Source: Petunia secreta
Lineage: Eukaryota > Streptophyta > Magnoliopsida > Solanales > Solanaceae
Assembly (NCBI GenBank): GCA_029990175.1
Contig: JARKIP010000011.1
Location: 24,774,001 to 24,838,000 of the forward strand
Reading direction: 5' to 3'
DNA length: 64,000 nt
Position 1 is the first letter of the stretch, and every line of letters begins with the position of its first letter. This document shows, one piece after another, positions 46,601 through 58,122 of the stretch. The notes beneath the pieces were generated by a model that did no database searches, was not told the DNA's origin, and saw only the letters and a program-made list of their open reading frames with translations. The translations under genes were made by a program, and so were the position numbers.

Positions 46601-46870
46601 TCAAGGCCTTTCATTAATATTAATAATAACAAAACTAAAAAGATTATATTGCAGGGTCAGCGGGTGGTAGTGGTGGTGGTGGGGAATTGGGGGGGGGGAG
46701 GTTATGTAGTCATCCAGATTCTTCCCATACACCTCCAGAAGAACGCGGAGAACCCTATATATTCTGCAGATATCCGTTAATTGACGTCTGCATGCTTCAC
46801 AGAGGAGCTCCCGTATCTCGTCAATGTCAGCCTGCAGATGTTGATTCTTGTAGTATAGTCTGCGCGCCAT
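46601..46870 (-). CDS. Short ORF of unknown function within the MULE
   Basis: 89 residues from ATG 46870, in a good context (ACCAACAATGG). The first 60 residues look alpha-helical and charged (YYKNQHLQADIDEIRELL, EACRRQLTDICRIYR). After a Pro- and His-rich stretch (PPPIPHHHHYHP) the end is hydrophobic. A minus-strand TATA at 46950-46943 suits a 5' UTR of about 45 nt. No known domain recognised. It lies between the transposase and the GRF ORF on the opposite strand. It could be a real element gene or a chance frame; the helix pattern and promoter favour the former. Confidence 0.45.
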   Translation of the reverse strand: MARRLYYKNQHLQADIDEIRELLCEACRRQLTDICRIYRVLRVLLEVYGKNLDDYITSPPPIPHHHHYHPLTLQYNLFSFVIININERP

Positions 46871-46942
46871 TGTTGGTTTTTTTTTTGGTGACTGGACTTC
46901 CTATAGTGTTGTATGGGATAAAAACCAGTTAAATGAACAACA

Positions 46943-46950
46943 TATTTATA
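46943..46950 (-). promoter_or_regulatory. TATA box of the short MULE ORF
   Basis: TATAAATA on the minus strand, 73 nt upstream of ATG 46870. Confidence 0.55.
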
Positions 46951-47561
46951 GAGGGAGTCTTCTTTTCCAAGAGTCATGCTGATTCAACCGAAAGGTTGGC
47001 TTGTATCAGGAAAAGGTGTGAAAGCATCAACACCTTTCTAATATGAATGAACGCATTAAAAAAAATTAATTCATAATTCAGTTACATTATTTAGAGAGAT
47101 TGAACGCTTTTTTACATGTTCCAAGCATACGTTTTGGTGTTTTTATGGATGCGTTAACTCAAATACTAGGGATACATTTTTAATATTTGAACGTTCTTTG
47201 GTACGTTCCAAACTTTTTCATCTGATGTTATATTGGATAATTTTATAAACTTTGAAAAAATCAAAACTGTCAAACAGGCGAAAGGCCATGTGGGCAAATA
47301 CGTGGACTAACCCACAACTTAATCCGATCCATTCCATTAACCCTCTCCACAACCTATCAGAATTAAAAGACCCACCTCCTCCTTTTTTCACCCACCACCC
47401 ATCAGAATTAAAACACGTGGACTAACCCGAACCACTCAATTAACCCGCTCCACAACTTATAAAACTTAGGTCTTTTTACCCATCCCTCATAAAAATTAGG
47501 TCTTCTTTTTATCCTCTTTTTCTTCATCTTTTTAACTGAACTTAACCAACAAACTTCACCA
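46951..47561. other. MULE spacer and upstream region of the GRF ORF
   Basis: No gene seen. It contains two related CCACAACYTAT-type stretches (47307-47355 and 47410-47465) and a TATA-like CTTATAAAAC at 47455-47464 in front of the GRF ORF. Confidence 0.5.
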
Positions 47562-47948
47562 TCAAATATATCTCAAGGATCAACTGGTTTCCGTAGCTCA
47601 TCTCAACAACGTCGATGTTGGTGTGGCATGCATGTGATTCAATTTACGACTGGCACACTGTCGAATACTGGACAAAAATTTTGCAAGTGTCCCCACAAGG
47701 GTATTAGCAATTGTGAATTTTGGAAATGGTGTGATGATGAGTATCCCCAGCATACTACATTGGTGATAAATAAGTTGAAAATTTCTTTGGATGAAGTTTG
47801 CGAAGAATGGACCAATTTGGTGAAGGAAGTGGACAAATTAGGGGCTTGTAATACTGCAAATTTGTTGAAGATTGATAAGTTATATTTGAAATTACAACGT
47901 TGGATGATGTACTTCTTATTGTTTTGGGCAGTTTTTTTGGTTTTATAG
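47562..47948 (+). pseudogene. GRF-type zinc-finger ORF
   Basis: The open frame reads RRCWCGMHVIQF, then QKFCKCPHKG and CEFWKWCDDE. This is the GRF zinc finger (CxCG ... C ... C ... F-W), a nucleic-acid-binding module. A short coiled coil (ISLDEVCEEWTNLVKEVDKL) and a hydrophobic, possibly membrane-spanning tail (MMYFLLFWAVFLVL) follow, an arrangement known in plant GRF proteins. No in-frame ATG precedes the finger (the first Met is inside it), so the start is lost or lies in another exon. The coding part is otherwise open. Its role in the element is unknown. Confidence 0.7.
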
Positions 47949-48403
47949 TAGCTAGATTATTTAATATCAATTGTTGTTGTTATTGTAATTAGTGTATTGT
48001 TTTCGTATTGTTGTTTAAGATTTATTGTGACTTGTAATTTAATGTTAATGTTGTTATAGATATTTGAACGTCCAATATAATGTTCCAAATATTTACAAAT
48101 GACGCTCCAATAGTCTATTGTTTTTGCAGTATAGATTTCAAATTGATCATCATAAATATGTTCTATAATTTATACGGGATGTTCAGTGTTAATAGCACTT
48201 AGAGATATCAATAAAAAATATTCATAATTATCCATAGCAAAAGCAAATTTCCAAATATTACAACCCAATAGCCAAAAACATAAATATCCAAATTTTACAA
48301 CCCATTGTACGGGACTAATTTGCCATGGAATATTTCCTCGATAAATTGAACTAACCAATCTCCCATCACATTGTCACACAGGTCATCCATCGGGGTGTTG
48401 GTT
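47949..48403. other. Spacer between the convergent GRF and ULP genes
   Basis: AT-rich; no gene. Contains palindrome-like GAACGTCCAATATAATGTTCC near 48065-48088. Confidence 0.5.
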
Positions 48404-51400
48404 CTACAAATGCTCAATAAACATGATGGCATACCTCCCACATGCAGTGCCAGTCAAATTTATTAGGAGGCCTTGGATGCACTCATACGGACACATTTTC
48501 AAATTGAGGATTTCTGAAGGGAGGTGGTTGAATTTCCGCGACGGCCGGATGTGTAACAGGAACATGTACATTATTGGTCCCATTATTGAATAAAAATAGT
48601 CATCATTATACACCCAAAAGTTGCAGTCGTAGACATTTATCTTTTCCTCCTCTAAAAGGAAGATACATGTAACATAATGCGTGCTTTCAATGTTAAACAC
48701 GACAAAGATCCTTTTTACACCATCCCACTTCCTTCCACCCAGAAATGGCAACTTACCTCTGGCATAATAAAGAAATATATCCTCAAACTAATACTATGAT
48801 AGCCATTTGTCAAGGCTGACATTAAAGTCCTTCGCTTCCTATTCAGCCTCAGCGTATCGTTCGCACAAGTTATTTAAGATTACAAGATCAAGGATAATAT
48901 TACTGCTATCATAATGCCGGGGGTAAGCCTTATGCCTCAGACGCATCAAGGCCAAGCTTATCATATATTGCAGAATAAAACAAATTAGAAGTTGTCAATA
49001 AACCATAGGGAAGCATCCTGTTTGACATTTGGACTTGCCAGTCATATGTTCAACGAACATCATAATGTAAGGTTCAAAACGTTGTCAAGAATGTTTCTTT
49101 CTGCGATAAAAAGCCAAACAATAACAAATTAATAGAAGTAAGGAGATGCACTTACACTATCCTACATCCACTCGCTCATGTCAATAAAATCCACAAAATC
49201 CAAGTAATTAAACTCATGACACAGGAATAAAGTCTTTTCTTCCTTCTTCTCCTCCATGAAGGCGTCAAATGCAGCTTTCTTCTAAGGGTCTAGTGCCTTG
49301 TAGAGTGTCACTTGCAATTTTCTCTTGAAGTCTGGCTTGAGCTCTCTTTCTAAATTTCCAGAACAAAAAAGATTATAGAAAAACTCTAAATGTAATCGAA
49401 AAACGTCACACTAATGTTTAACACATCTAACTGGATGTTCAGCACACCTTGTAATCCTAGCTGCAATCGTTTTCTTCTTTCCTTTATTCCTCTCATCATT
49501 GTAAGGGGCTGAAGCTTCCTGAATAATATTATAGACCTCTTTGGTCGCTGCCTCTTCTCCTGCTTTGACGATGCTACCAAAGTAGCATGGAGCAACTGGA
49601 TCGCATCAAGCTTCTGATCCACTCCCTGTCGCCACTGAAAGCAGTCATGACACTTGCAGCTGCAGACACTAGGCTGCACATTTTCAGCTTCTCTCCTCCT
49701 CGAGGTTTCTCCAACTTCAAACAATCCTCCACCACTAAAACAACCAACTCCAATACTACCACAATGTCTTGTCTTTTATCACCAACTTATCTTTCACATC
49801 TACCAACCCCACCACTACCAAATTGTTCAACAAAATCTCCAGCAACTTCTCTTTCTCTGGGATGATCAATTACCTCTCTTAGAAAGGTCCTAGGACAATT
49901 CCTGAAAACTGTCACTCGGTCACCACCAACTATCGAGCTCGCCCCCTCCAACTTAACAACAAGCTCATCAATAACCTCGTCAAATCCATCAACATACAAC
50001 ACAACATTCTGAAAGATATCATCTTCCAACTCTTCATCAGTAAGGTCAATGAAAGGGTGCACAACCTACATACCAACAATATTTGTTAAGAATATATTAT
50101 TGAAGAAAAATAAACCTTCATATCACAAAGCACGATCAGAACATCCCTATTACTGTTCGACATTTAATAGTAGTAAAACAAATGGAACATCATATCAGAC
50201 GTGGCCAAACATCTTAGCAGATGTTCTTATCATTAATAATAATATTTTGCATGTCATTACATATGTTCCACGAATTAAAAAAATTATAGGTCACTAGCAG
50301 AACTTACCGACTTGGCTACATTCTCAAACAATCTTCCAGAGTCTCTTTCTGTCTTCTCAGTGATCCACCTATGCATCCTTGGCATGGTCTTCTCCTTGGG
50401 AAACTCCTTGGGACGAAGCGCAGGGATTGCTTCAAATTCCCAAGCCACAAATGCCCATGGAAACCCATACAAATTATAATTTGGCTCGAGACTAGACTTG
50501 GTAACAGCACGTTCACCCATCGGCTTCGTAAGATAGTCAATGGTTAGCTCAAAGCTTCTCCGTCCCTAAGGATACTTTACAAATTCATTTGGAAGATAAG
50601 AAACGCAGACCATATCTTCCTCAATACCAGCTTTTTTAATCCTTGGACAACAAGATTTAGTGAACAAACCATGTCATGGATGGGCCAAACTTGTATAGTT
50701 CAGGAACTTCATCAGATTCTATCAGACACAGCAGCCGAGCACCAGTTACTGACCTTGCTCTCCCATCCTCCCATGCCGTTGAAATATACTCCCACATCTC
50801 CCTGACCGTAGCTTTCATCATACCCATCTACTCATCACTGGGATAGGCTTTACATCTCAACTTTGTCATCAAGAAAAACTCTCGGAGGCCAAGACGAACA
50901 GACACTCCATTGAAATTAATCCAAGCTTCAAATTTTTTACTGAACAAAACTCTTCTTAATAGAAGATTGTGGACCAACCTGGTTGGAAATGATGCCAACT
51001 TTGGGAAGTCCAAAAAATGCCCAAAGATACTCTGCTTTAACTTGTCATACAAACCACAACTATGCAACACAATCTTGAACTCATGCATTCTTCTAACAAG
51101 CGATGAACGGGCAGTAATTTTTGATTGAAAATGATCTTGATCATCTATGTAAGTCTTCAACACTATTGGTGGAATGACACTGGTAACGTACTCCGGCTAC
51201 ACAATATTTGGAAATTTATTAGTTTAAAGAATCACCACGGCAATGAGAACATAATATAAGATGCTTCAAACATCCTATGAGATGTTCTAGGAAACTACAA
51301 AAAGAATATTTTGAACATTTATGTAGACGTTTTGATCATACAAACGAATGTTCTCATATCCCTCAATAAATATTTTGAACATCATACGGTAACGTGTAGA

Positions 51401-52640
51401 ACATCTTCATATATGTTCTAAACAACACTTTTACCTCTGTTGGTGGTTCTGTAGATTCAGCTGACACGTCGTGTAAGAACTTGCTTCGATGTTCTCCTTC
51501 ACTTCTTTTAAATCGAAGTACAACTTCTTCTTCTTCCCTACCATACCTAACTCCTTCTCTAGCTTGATTATCTACAACCTCTATCACTTCTTCTTCTCTA
51601 CCTACAAGTTCTCCACAATCACTTTTATCTACCACTTCTTCTCCTCCTTCTGGTTCTTCACCATCCTTATTATTTACCGCCTCTACTACTTTTTCATGAA
51701 CATTTGCAACATCTGCGAATTCTCCAGCAAGATTATTTACAAGTCTTCCCATCTTCTCTTTTTCTTCCATATTCACAAGGGTCTCTCTTTTTCCTCCCTC
51801 ATCATCCCAGTCATCATCACGAAATAATGCTTTTAGTTTCTCTGATAAATTGCCATCATCCTGCCTCCTGACAACTTCTTGTATCCCTACATTTACATCA
51901 TAGTCTCCTAACTCCTCATTTTTGTCCTCCAGTATAAGTCTCATCTTCTTATGAGGCTGGTTAGGAGGAGAAGTAGTCTCCTTCCTCTTAATTGTATAAC
52001 TAGAAATCATTCCACGCGTAGACACCATTGTAGCTGCAAATCACAAGTATATTCATCAATTAAAGATGTTCAAACAACATAGTATACCTTAAAAACAACT
52101 AATATATTTAAACCCTAATTTTTTAAAAGGAAGAACAACTAAAATCATCATTAAACATGATTCATCCTCTCACACGTTCGCAGCACCGTCTCAAAATGTT
52201 CCAGAACATCGAATAAGGTGCGCCAAACATAACACAGTTTTGATATGAACAAGTACAAAGCAACATTTTTCAATAAAATTTTAAAAATAAATTTAAATAA
52301 GCATATATATTTTATAAAACTCTAATTTCTTTTAACAAACTGCAACTAAAATTCATCAGCAACTTGAAACATCCTATCACATGTTCAGAGCATTGTTTCA
52401 AGATGTTTGACATAGCAAAGGAGTATGGTCTGAACATCGTAATAACATGCAAAAACTTCATTATTTGTACAAGAAGATAGGACTATTTGACGAAAAAATC
52501 AACAACAAACAAGATTTTTACGAGAATTTCAGTCCAGAACCAGTAAAATGGCGTAAAACTCCTAGCTTTTTCAAAATAGCAAAATAGAAAAAAAATCCCG
52601 ATTCACTTGATAAACAAAAATATAGTTCAAAACTCACCTT
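48404..52640 (-). pseudogene. DUF1985 and ULP1-type cysteine peptidase gene of the MULE
   Basis: Multi-exon gene. A 5' UTR exon ends at 52638 (AAAG/GTGAGT); acceptor TTTGCAG precedes the exon with ATG 52028. Exon 52033-51435 is acidic and charged. Exon 51196 onward encodes the DUF1985-like part (FGHFLDFPKLA, LVHNLLLRRVL, RLGLREFFLMTKLRC). Then comes YNLYGFPWAFVAWEFEAIPAL at about 50500-50430. The last exon (48751-48404) is the peptidase C48 core: His in STHYVTCIF, Asp in INVYDCN, Cys in TACGRYAIM. Related enzymes cleave SUMO; the role for the element is not settled. Stops follow PSDE (50828) and occur near 50640. Confidence 0.78.
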
Positions 52641-53106
52641 TAGATGTTACAGGAACGATGTTGATGGCCGAATATGATGATTTTGAAAAGGTTTCGTCGG
52701 AGGTAGTTGAGAAGAAGACTTGAGAAGTTTGTAAGAGAAGGAAAGAGTTGGGTGTTCGATGTTTGAAATGATGGAACTGATCAGTCTGATCAGTTCCCAC
52801 CTTTTTTATTAAAACTTTTGAGGTTGTTAATTTAGCTCCAAAAGTTTTTAATTGTGTCCACCGAGGTTTAAAATTTATAATTCGCCCTCTCAATAACTGT
52901 TAAATGTGTGTGGCTTTTAGAGGAGATAGAAAAGGAAAAAGTGTCCCTTTTTGTTTAAAAAAGACTTGAGAGGGACATTAGTTTAAAGAATGAGGTATGC
53001 GAGACACATTATTAATTAAGGCTACTAATGAGGTTAACTCATTTAAAAGTTAAGTTTTTATACCCCGATGTTATCAAATTTAAGGCAAATTAAGCTCACT
53101 GTCATT

Positions 53107-54165
53107 GTAGGGCACTTTTTAAAAAAATATAGTAATATTTAGTCACTTTACTAAACGTAGCAACATTTTTAGAAATGCTACCAAACATGTCACAAAAAAT
53201 CCTAGATCTCTTTCCCTCTTTTCTCTCTTCTTTCTCCCTATCCCACTGATTTTTCCGTCGTCGGTGACATCCCGAACCCCCTCCACCGTCATCTCCGACA
53301 ACTCCATCTCCGTCGTCGTTCCGTTGTCCGCTGCTCCGAAGCTGACGGCGTTGTGAGCTGCTCCGTCATGCGCTGACATCTCCACTGTTTTGTTTCTTCT
53401 GTGGTCTGCTGCATCGCCGTCTGCGGATCTGGTTTCGTCCGTCAGCGACAACGCTGTGGATCTGCTCCATCGGATCTGCTGCATTTTTTTTTCGTTTTTA
53501 GTTTTTCCGGTGACTACTACGGTATGGTGTGTACGGTGAATATGGTGGCTGGTTTCCAGTGAGGACCCGGCGACGCTGCTGCTTTGATTTTTTTTTTTTT
53601 TTTTTTTGAATTTTCTAGTAGGACATGGCGGAACTACGGTGGTTATTGTGTATGTTTGTTGGCTATTGACTGTATGGAATGTATTACATATGTATTCTAA
53701 TTGTATGCGCCGTGTATGTATTGTATATACAGCGAATATACACCGAACATATAATGAATATACACTTGTCATACAATAAATATACAACATGTACTTTGAG
53801 TTATCGATTTTTATACAGTGTATATGTCCGGTGAATGAACACGCATACATTGTGCATACAGTAGCCATAGTAAAAATATAAAACATATAATTATCGTATG
53901 TATGTGTATCTACTGTATTTTTAATATATGTATGCACAATGTACCATTGTCCATACACTGTACTCTGTACATACTAAGAAAAACACATATCCACAAAAAA
54001 AAAAATCAAAAAAAAAAAAAATATTTCTGGTGGTGGCAGTAATGGGGTTGGCGGCTGAGGGGTGATAGGAGATGGATCTAGGGTTTTATCACCTTTTGAT
54101 ATGTATTTTGCTATGTTTTTAAAAAAATATTGCTATTATTTAAAAATAAAATAATATTAATATTT
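53107..54165 (+). mobile_element. Non-autonomous DNA transposon with diverged terminal inverted repeats
   Basis: Shared with 25935-26950. The left end (TAATATTTAGTCAC ... CCTAGATCTC) and the reverse complement of 54165-54065 (ATAGCAATATTT ... CCTAGATCC) agree in order, suggesting long, diverged inverted repeats. The interior holds CT-rich sequence and many TGTATAC-type words. A 271-residue minus-strand frame (53958-53143) is open here but broken in the other copy, so I do not treat it as a gene. The superfamily is not determined. Confidence 0.5.
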
Positions 54166-55274
54166 TTGTGTAAAAAAGAGTTTGGTTGTATAATTTTATA
54201 AATTGCCTTTAAATTTACACAAAGCCAACATGAACCAGTAGCTGTACCGCTCAAACAATCTCTTGACACTTTAATAAAGAACTAATTTTTCATGTAAAGT
54301 CACCTTTAACAACCCCGAAATATCTGAGATAGTCAACTTTACTCATTTAGAGGCCTCTCTTACCATTTTTTCCCCATTTAACCTAATGTATAATCTATGC
54401 TTAGATTATTCCCGCTTGTATTTCTTTTTCTACAACGACACACCATTATACTCACTAGAACTTGTGGAATTTTAGATCTTTTACTGCTTTGTATTTACTT
54501 TTGGTCTTTTGCTTATTATCTCGTTGGTGTATTCATTTATCCTAAGTATATAGTAACTAAGAGATCAGTCAAGGCGTTTATTCTCTTTCACATTGTCGGT
54601 GTTCTAGGATATACGAAATATATCTGAAACTTCAAGTTTTATAAAGTTCAATTCGTGATAATACCATATAAAAATCTATTATATGGTATTTATTTTATTG
54701 TCATGCATGAATAAACATTATTCGCATGATAAAATAAGAAATGATACGTAATAATTACCCATTTTCAATTATCTTAAACAAAGGAAAATTTTAATAAGGA
54801 AGGCAAAGTGATATATGCTAAAATATGAAATAAAAAATTAGTTCCTCTTTTCAGTAAAAAAAAATTTCACCTATAATATAAAGTATAAAAGTTGATCGTG
54901 TGACTACCAAAATATTCTATCTTGAATTCAGTACTCGTATAAATTGTCACATAAGTTACATTTGTATTATTAGTGCAAGACAAAATAAGGTAACGACCCA
55001 AATTTCATTAGTTAGGTGGTCGGTATGTGTTAGGGGGAAGTGGGGGAGAGAAGTGGGGGGGGGGGGGGGGGGGAGGTTGGAATTCATAATATAGTTGAGG
55101 AGCGCGGGTCCTAAGTTGATGCCGCGTAATTCTAAGCAGTGGTGCTCTCCCGCTTCTCCTCTTTTGATATTCCGAAACTAACGCCCTCTTCATATAACCA
55201 AACTCATTTTCATGTTCCTTTTTGCTTCTTTTCGAAACCCCCTTTTCCAAAAACCAATCTTCAAGCCTCAAAAC
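54166..55274. other. Unassigned sequence with a G-run
   Basis: No gene recognised; the 76-residue + frame at 54397-54627 is only hydrophobic and AT-driven. 55055-55073 is a run of 19 G flanked by more G clusters. Confidence 0.5.
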
Positions 55275-56109
55275 TAGAGCCGTCAATATGGGGTTGGCCC
55301 GCTGGGCTGGCCCGGCCTGGCCCGTAATTTAATAGGGTTGGGCTAAGATTTTTTCAGCCCACGAAACACTGAGGCTTTTTAGCCCGACCCATGCAAGCCC
55401 ACGGCCCGTGAGGCTTGGGTGAGGCTGGGCTGGGCCGGCCCGTGTGCTTAATTAAATAAAATAATTTAAATAATAAAATAAGGACCAGTCTAAAAATAAT
55501 GAAACAGAGCTTCTAGTTTTGAATATTATGTTGCGATTTTTCAGTATTTATATTTTGACAAATATTATATTATTGGTATCTTTTTATGTTTTCGTTTTAA
55601 TGTTATTTGGAATACGGGTTCTTGGAGAATAACAATTTACCAAATATGTGTGGTGACTTATCAAAGTTTGTAAATTTTTTTCTGATTATATTGTGTTAAC
55701 AACAGTTTATGATATTTAAAATTGCTTTCTCTTTTAACTAATGACAATTGAAATAAATTTTAAGTTCGCATTGGATACTTTTTGACACCAAAATTTGTAC
55801 TATATTTTTGCTTGTTACATTATCTCCGTTATAAGAATTGTTCAGCTGGATATCATGGTAATATTTGGTTTACTTCTAGTATATACTATTATTAAAAATT
55901 CAAAAATCAAACTAATATTATTAAGAAATAATAAATAATAAATAATGGTGGGCTAGCCCGGCCCGGCCTGCAGCCCACATAGGGCTGGGTTGGGCTAATA
56001 ATTTAATGGCCCGTGTGAATTGTGGCCCGGCCCGGCCTGGCCCGGCAAATTGCAAAGCCCACGTGGGCTGGGTCGGGCTGGGTCGGGCCGGCCCATTTTG
56101 ACAGCACTA
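55275..56109. mobile_element. hAT-type non-autonomous transposon
   Basis: 835 bp with a perfect 8-bp TSD CTCAAAAC (55267-55274 and 56110-56117). The ends are TAGAGCCGTCAATATGGG and, in reverse complement, TAGTGCTGTCAAAATGGG (15 of 18 match). Subterminal regions (55287-55445 and 55947-56095) are packed with GGCCCG/CGGGCC words; the centre is AT-rich. TSD length and TIR sequence place it in the hAT superfamily. No transposase is encoded. Confidence 0.88.
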
Positions 56110-56117
56110 CTCAAAAC

Positions 56118-56825
56118 CATGTACAATTTCGAGAACCAAACACAATAAGTAAAAAATAACAGGTATTCATATTGCATTATATGTTTGTGGTTGTTATCAA
56201 TTGTTAGCTGACTATTTGTGTCAATATTTCTTGAAATATTTATATTTTTTTTAAGGAACCATGCCAGGGCATCACCATCAAGATAAAAGGATGCTAGAGG
56301 AAGCTTGACGTCATCAGAGATGGAATAGAATTGAAAATACTGATCTGCCTATAAAACCTGAATTGCTTGACTGTTTGTTGTTGTGCTCGCGTAATTGATC
56401 ACTGGAAACTTGGAACGACTACACCTTAATTAACTAGTCCATTCCATAATATTCAGAAATTAATACTTCTTCAAAGTTGGTACTCCACTTCTTTCCTTGT
56501 GCAGTCCTGATTTTATGCTTTGGGTGTTCTTCCAAAGATGTCTTTGTGCTGAATCATTCCTTATTGATGTGGTGCCTTATAATATAGTTCAGATTTCTCC
56601 CTTGAATAAGTCCAGATTCATGATTCATGCTTGAGTAGTAGTTTTCTGGAAACCTTTCTACAGTTTCTTGCATCTTGAGTAGACTCCTTGAAACCTCCAT
56701 ATATTTAATGAGGTGGCAGTGGTATTGTATTTTAGTGAGTCAAGAAGTGGTTACAATGTTAAAAACTCATTGCATCACCTCTGTATCATTAAAAGGTTTG
56801 ACCTTAATTAATTAAAAGTGATTGG
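56118..56825. other. Flanking sequence with a possible exon relic
   Basis: After a pyrimidine-rich AG (near 56255), a + frame from ATG 56261 reads MPGHHHQDKRMLEEA, TGA, then RHQRWNRIENTDLPIKPELL, to a stop near 56397. I do not recognise the protein. The rest has no gene. Confidence 0.3.
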
Positions 56826-58034
56826 TGTATTGGTCAATTTCTGTCCGATCATGCAAAGGACACGTGTTCGAATACTTGGCAAAGCTATAACTGATTCTGA
56901 AGACATATCTAGGTGAGATAGACATGGAAGCAGCTTCGACTACTGGCATGACCGGTTATGCTATATTGAGATCAGAACGTTTCGAAGACAGCCGCTCTAG
57001 CAGATAACTTTGGTTGATCTTATCCTACTTTTATCGGAACAAATCCAGCGCGTTTCGTGGGATGTGGGTGACTGTTGGAGAAACGTGGAGAAGTGGAATT
57101 CTTCTAGGGTTAGGAACTCCACGCCTTAACTGGTCTATAAATAGACTCCCATTTCCTCCATTTGGAACTTACGTTGATCAGAACAAGAATATCCCTTCAT
57201 CAGATACATCACTCTCAATTATACCATTTGTGGTTACAAAAAGTCTCTTATTGCGAGTTCAACCACTGTATTAAACATCAATCATGATTTGATTCAGACG
57301 TGGAGGAGGATTTATCTCTTTCATCAAAGCATCAACCATCGATTCAATATAATAAGCTTTACCGCTTTAATTTATTTATTATTTATTATTTTTCTCGCTA
57401 CTCATTTGATTCCATTATCTCACACACCTGCTTATCATCATCGATTTCGCTAACTCTCTGCTATCGCATTAGTCGAAAACTGCTTTATTAAGTGTATTCA
57501 TTGATCAATATTTACCACATTAAAATGATAGTCATTATTGTTTGGTTCGTGACGCTAATTCGATAAAGTCTGTTTCGTCAATCACATCTTTACTGTTTCA
57601 TTCGAAATCGCCATAGGCTAAGTCACATAGCCTCGCATATTTGACATCGATAATTTAGTTCTACTATAACTTCATTCATCGAATTCTGTTGAAATAGCTT
57701 ACTCGATATCGAAATTAACTAGTTTGACTGCTTTCGAATTCATATTACATCGATTATTTATGTTCGTTTAGTTTATCATCGTATCTAGTGATTCTGTCGA
57801 TTAATTTTGCATTCGATCATACTTGTCTTCGATTTAACATAGTCTCATGGGATCCTTAATTTCATTCACTTGAATTTTTTATTTGCATTATGTCTATTTT
57901 AACTCGAAAGCAACCAATTATTTCTTAACGTAAATTGCATATCAATCGATCAAATTGAGATATAAATGGTCGCCTTAGACTCAACTAAATACAAATTTAA
58001 TTGTGAAACCTGAAATATATTTTTAGGAAACACA
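56826..58034 (+). repeat. 5' LTR of Tat copy 2
   Basis: Starts TGTATTGGTCAATT and ends GGAAACACA, three bases before the primer site. TATA (CTATAAATAG) at about 57134-57141. The start is inferred from the motif shared with the LTRs at 7682 and 22812; the 3' LTR is outside, so it is unconfirmed. Confidence 0.6.
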
Positions 58035-58037
58035 ATT

Positions 58038-58053
58038 TGGCGCCCACCGTGAG
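58038..58053 (+). promoter_or_regulatory. Primer binding site of Tat copy 2
   Basis: TGGCGCCCACCGTGAG is complementary, except near its end, to the 3' end of plant tRNA-Lys (as I recall it). It is the usual site in Tat elements. Confidence 0.8.
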
Positions 58054-58122
58054 GTCTAGGCAATCGGTTTGTTCCGAAATGTGAATCGTTTGATACTACT
58101 TACGTTTGTTTTTTGTCTTACG

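Larger units (their letters stand above)
42735..52900. mobile_element. Mutator-like element with ULP1 protease gene (Kaonashi/MULE-ULP type)
   Basis: Transposase pieces of MuDR type (+), a GRF zinc-finger ORF (+), a short unknown ORF (-) and a DUF1985 plus ULP1-type peptidase gene (-) lie together. Pairing of MuDR transposase with DUF1985/ULP1 genes is known in plants. The limits are estimated from the spread of a palindromic micro-repeat and from the first and last gene parts. I could not find clear terminal inverted repeats or a 9-bp target duplication, so the boundaries are approximate. All recognisable genes carry lesions. Confidence 0.75.

Noticed and set aside
51489..51827. Phe-rich + frame
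   Set aside because: Antisense shadow of the acidic, Glu-rich exon of the ULP gene.
53143..53958. 271-codon open frame on the minus strand
   Set aside because: The related repeat at 25935-26950 has this frame broken, composition is low-complexity (TGTATAC words and CT-rich DNA), and no domain is seen.
54397..54627. Hydrophobic 76-codon frame
   Set aside because: AT-rich DNA gives hydrophobic codons; no start context, homology or neighbours.
56261..56397. Host gene at this position
   Set aside because: Only a short, once-interrupted frame; too little to name a gene.
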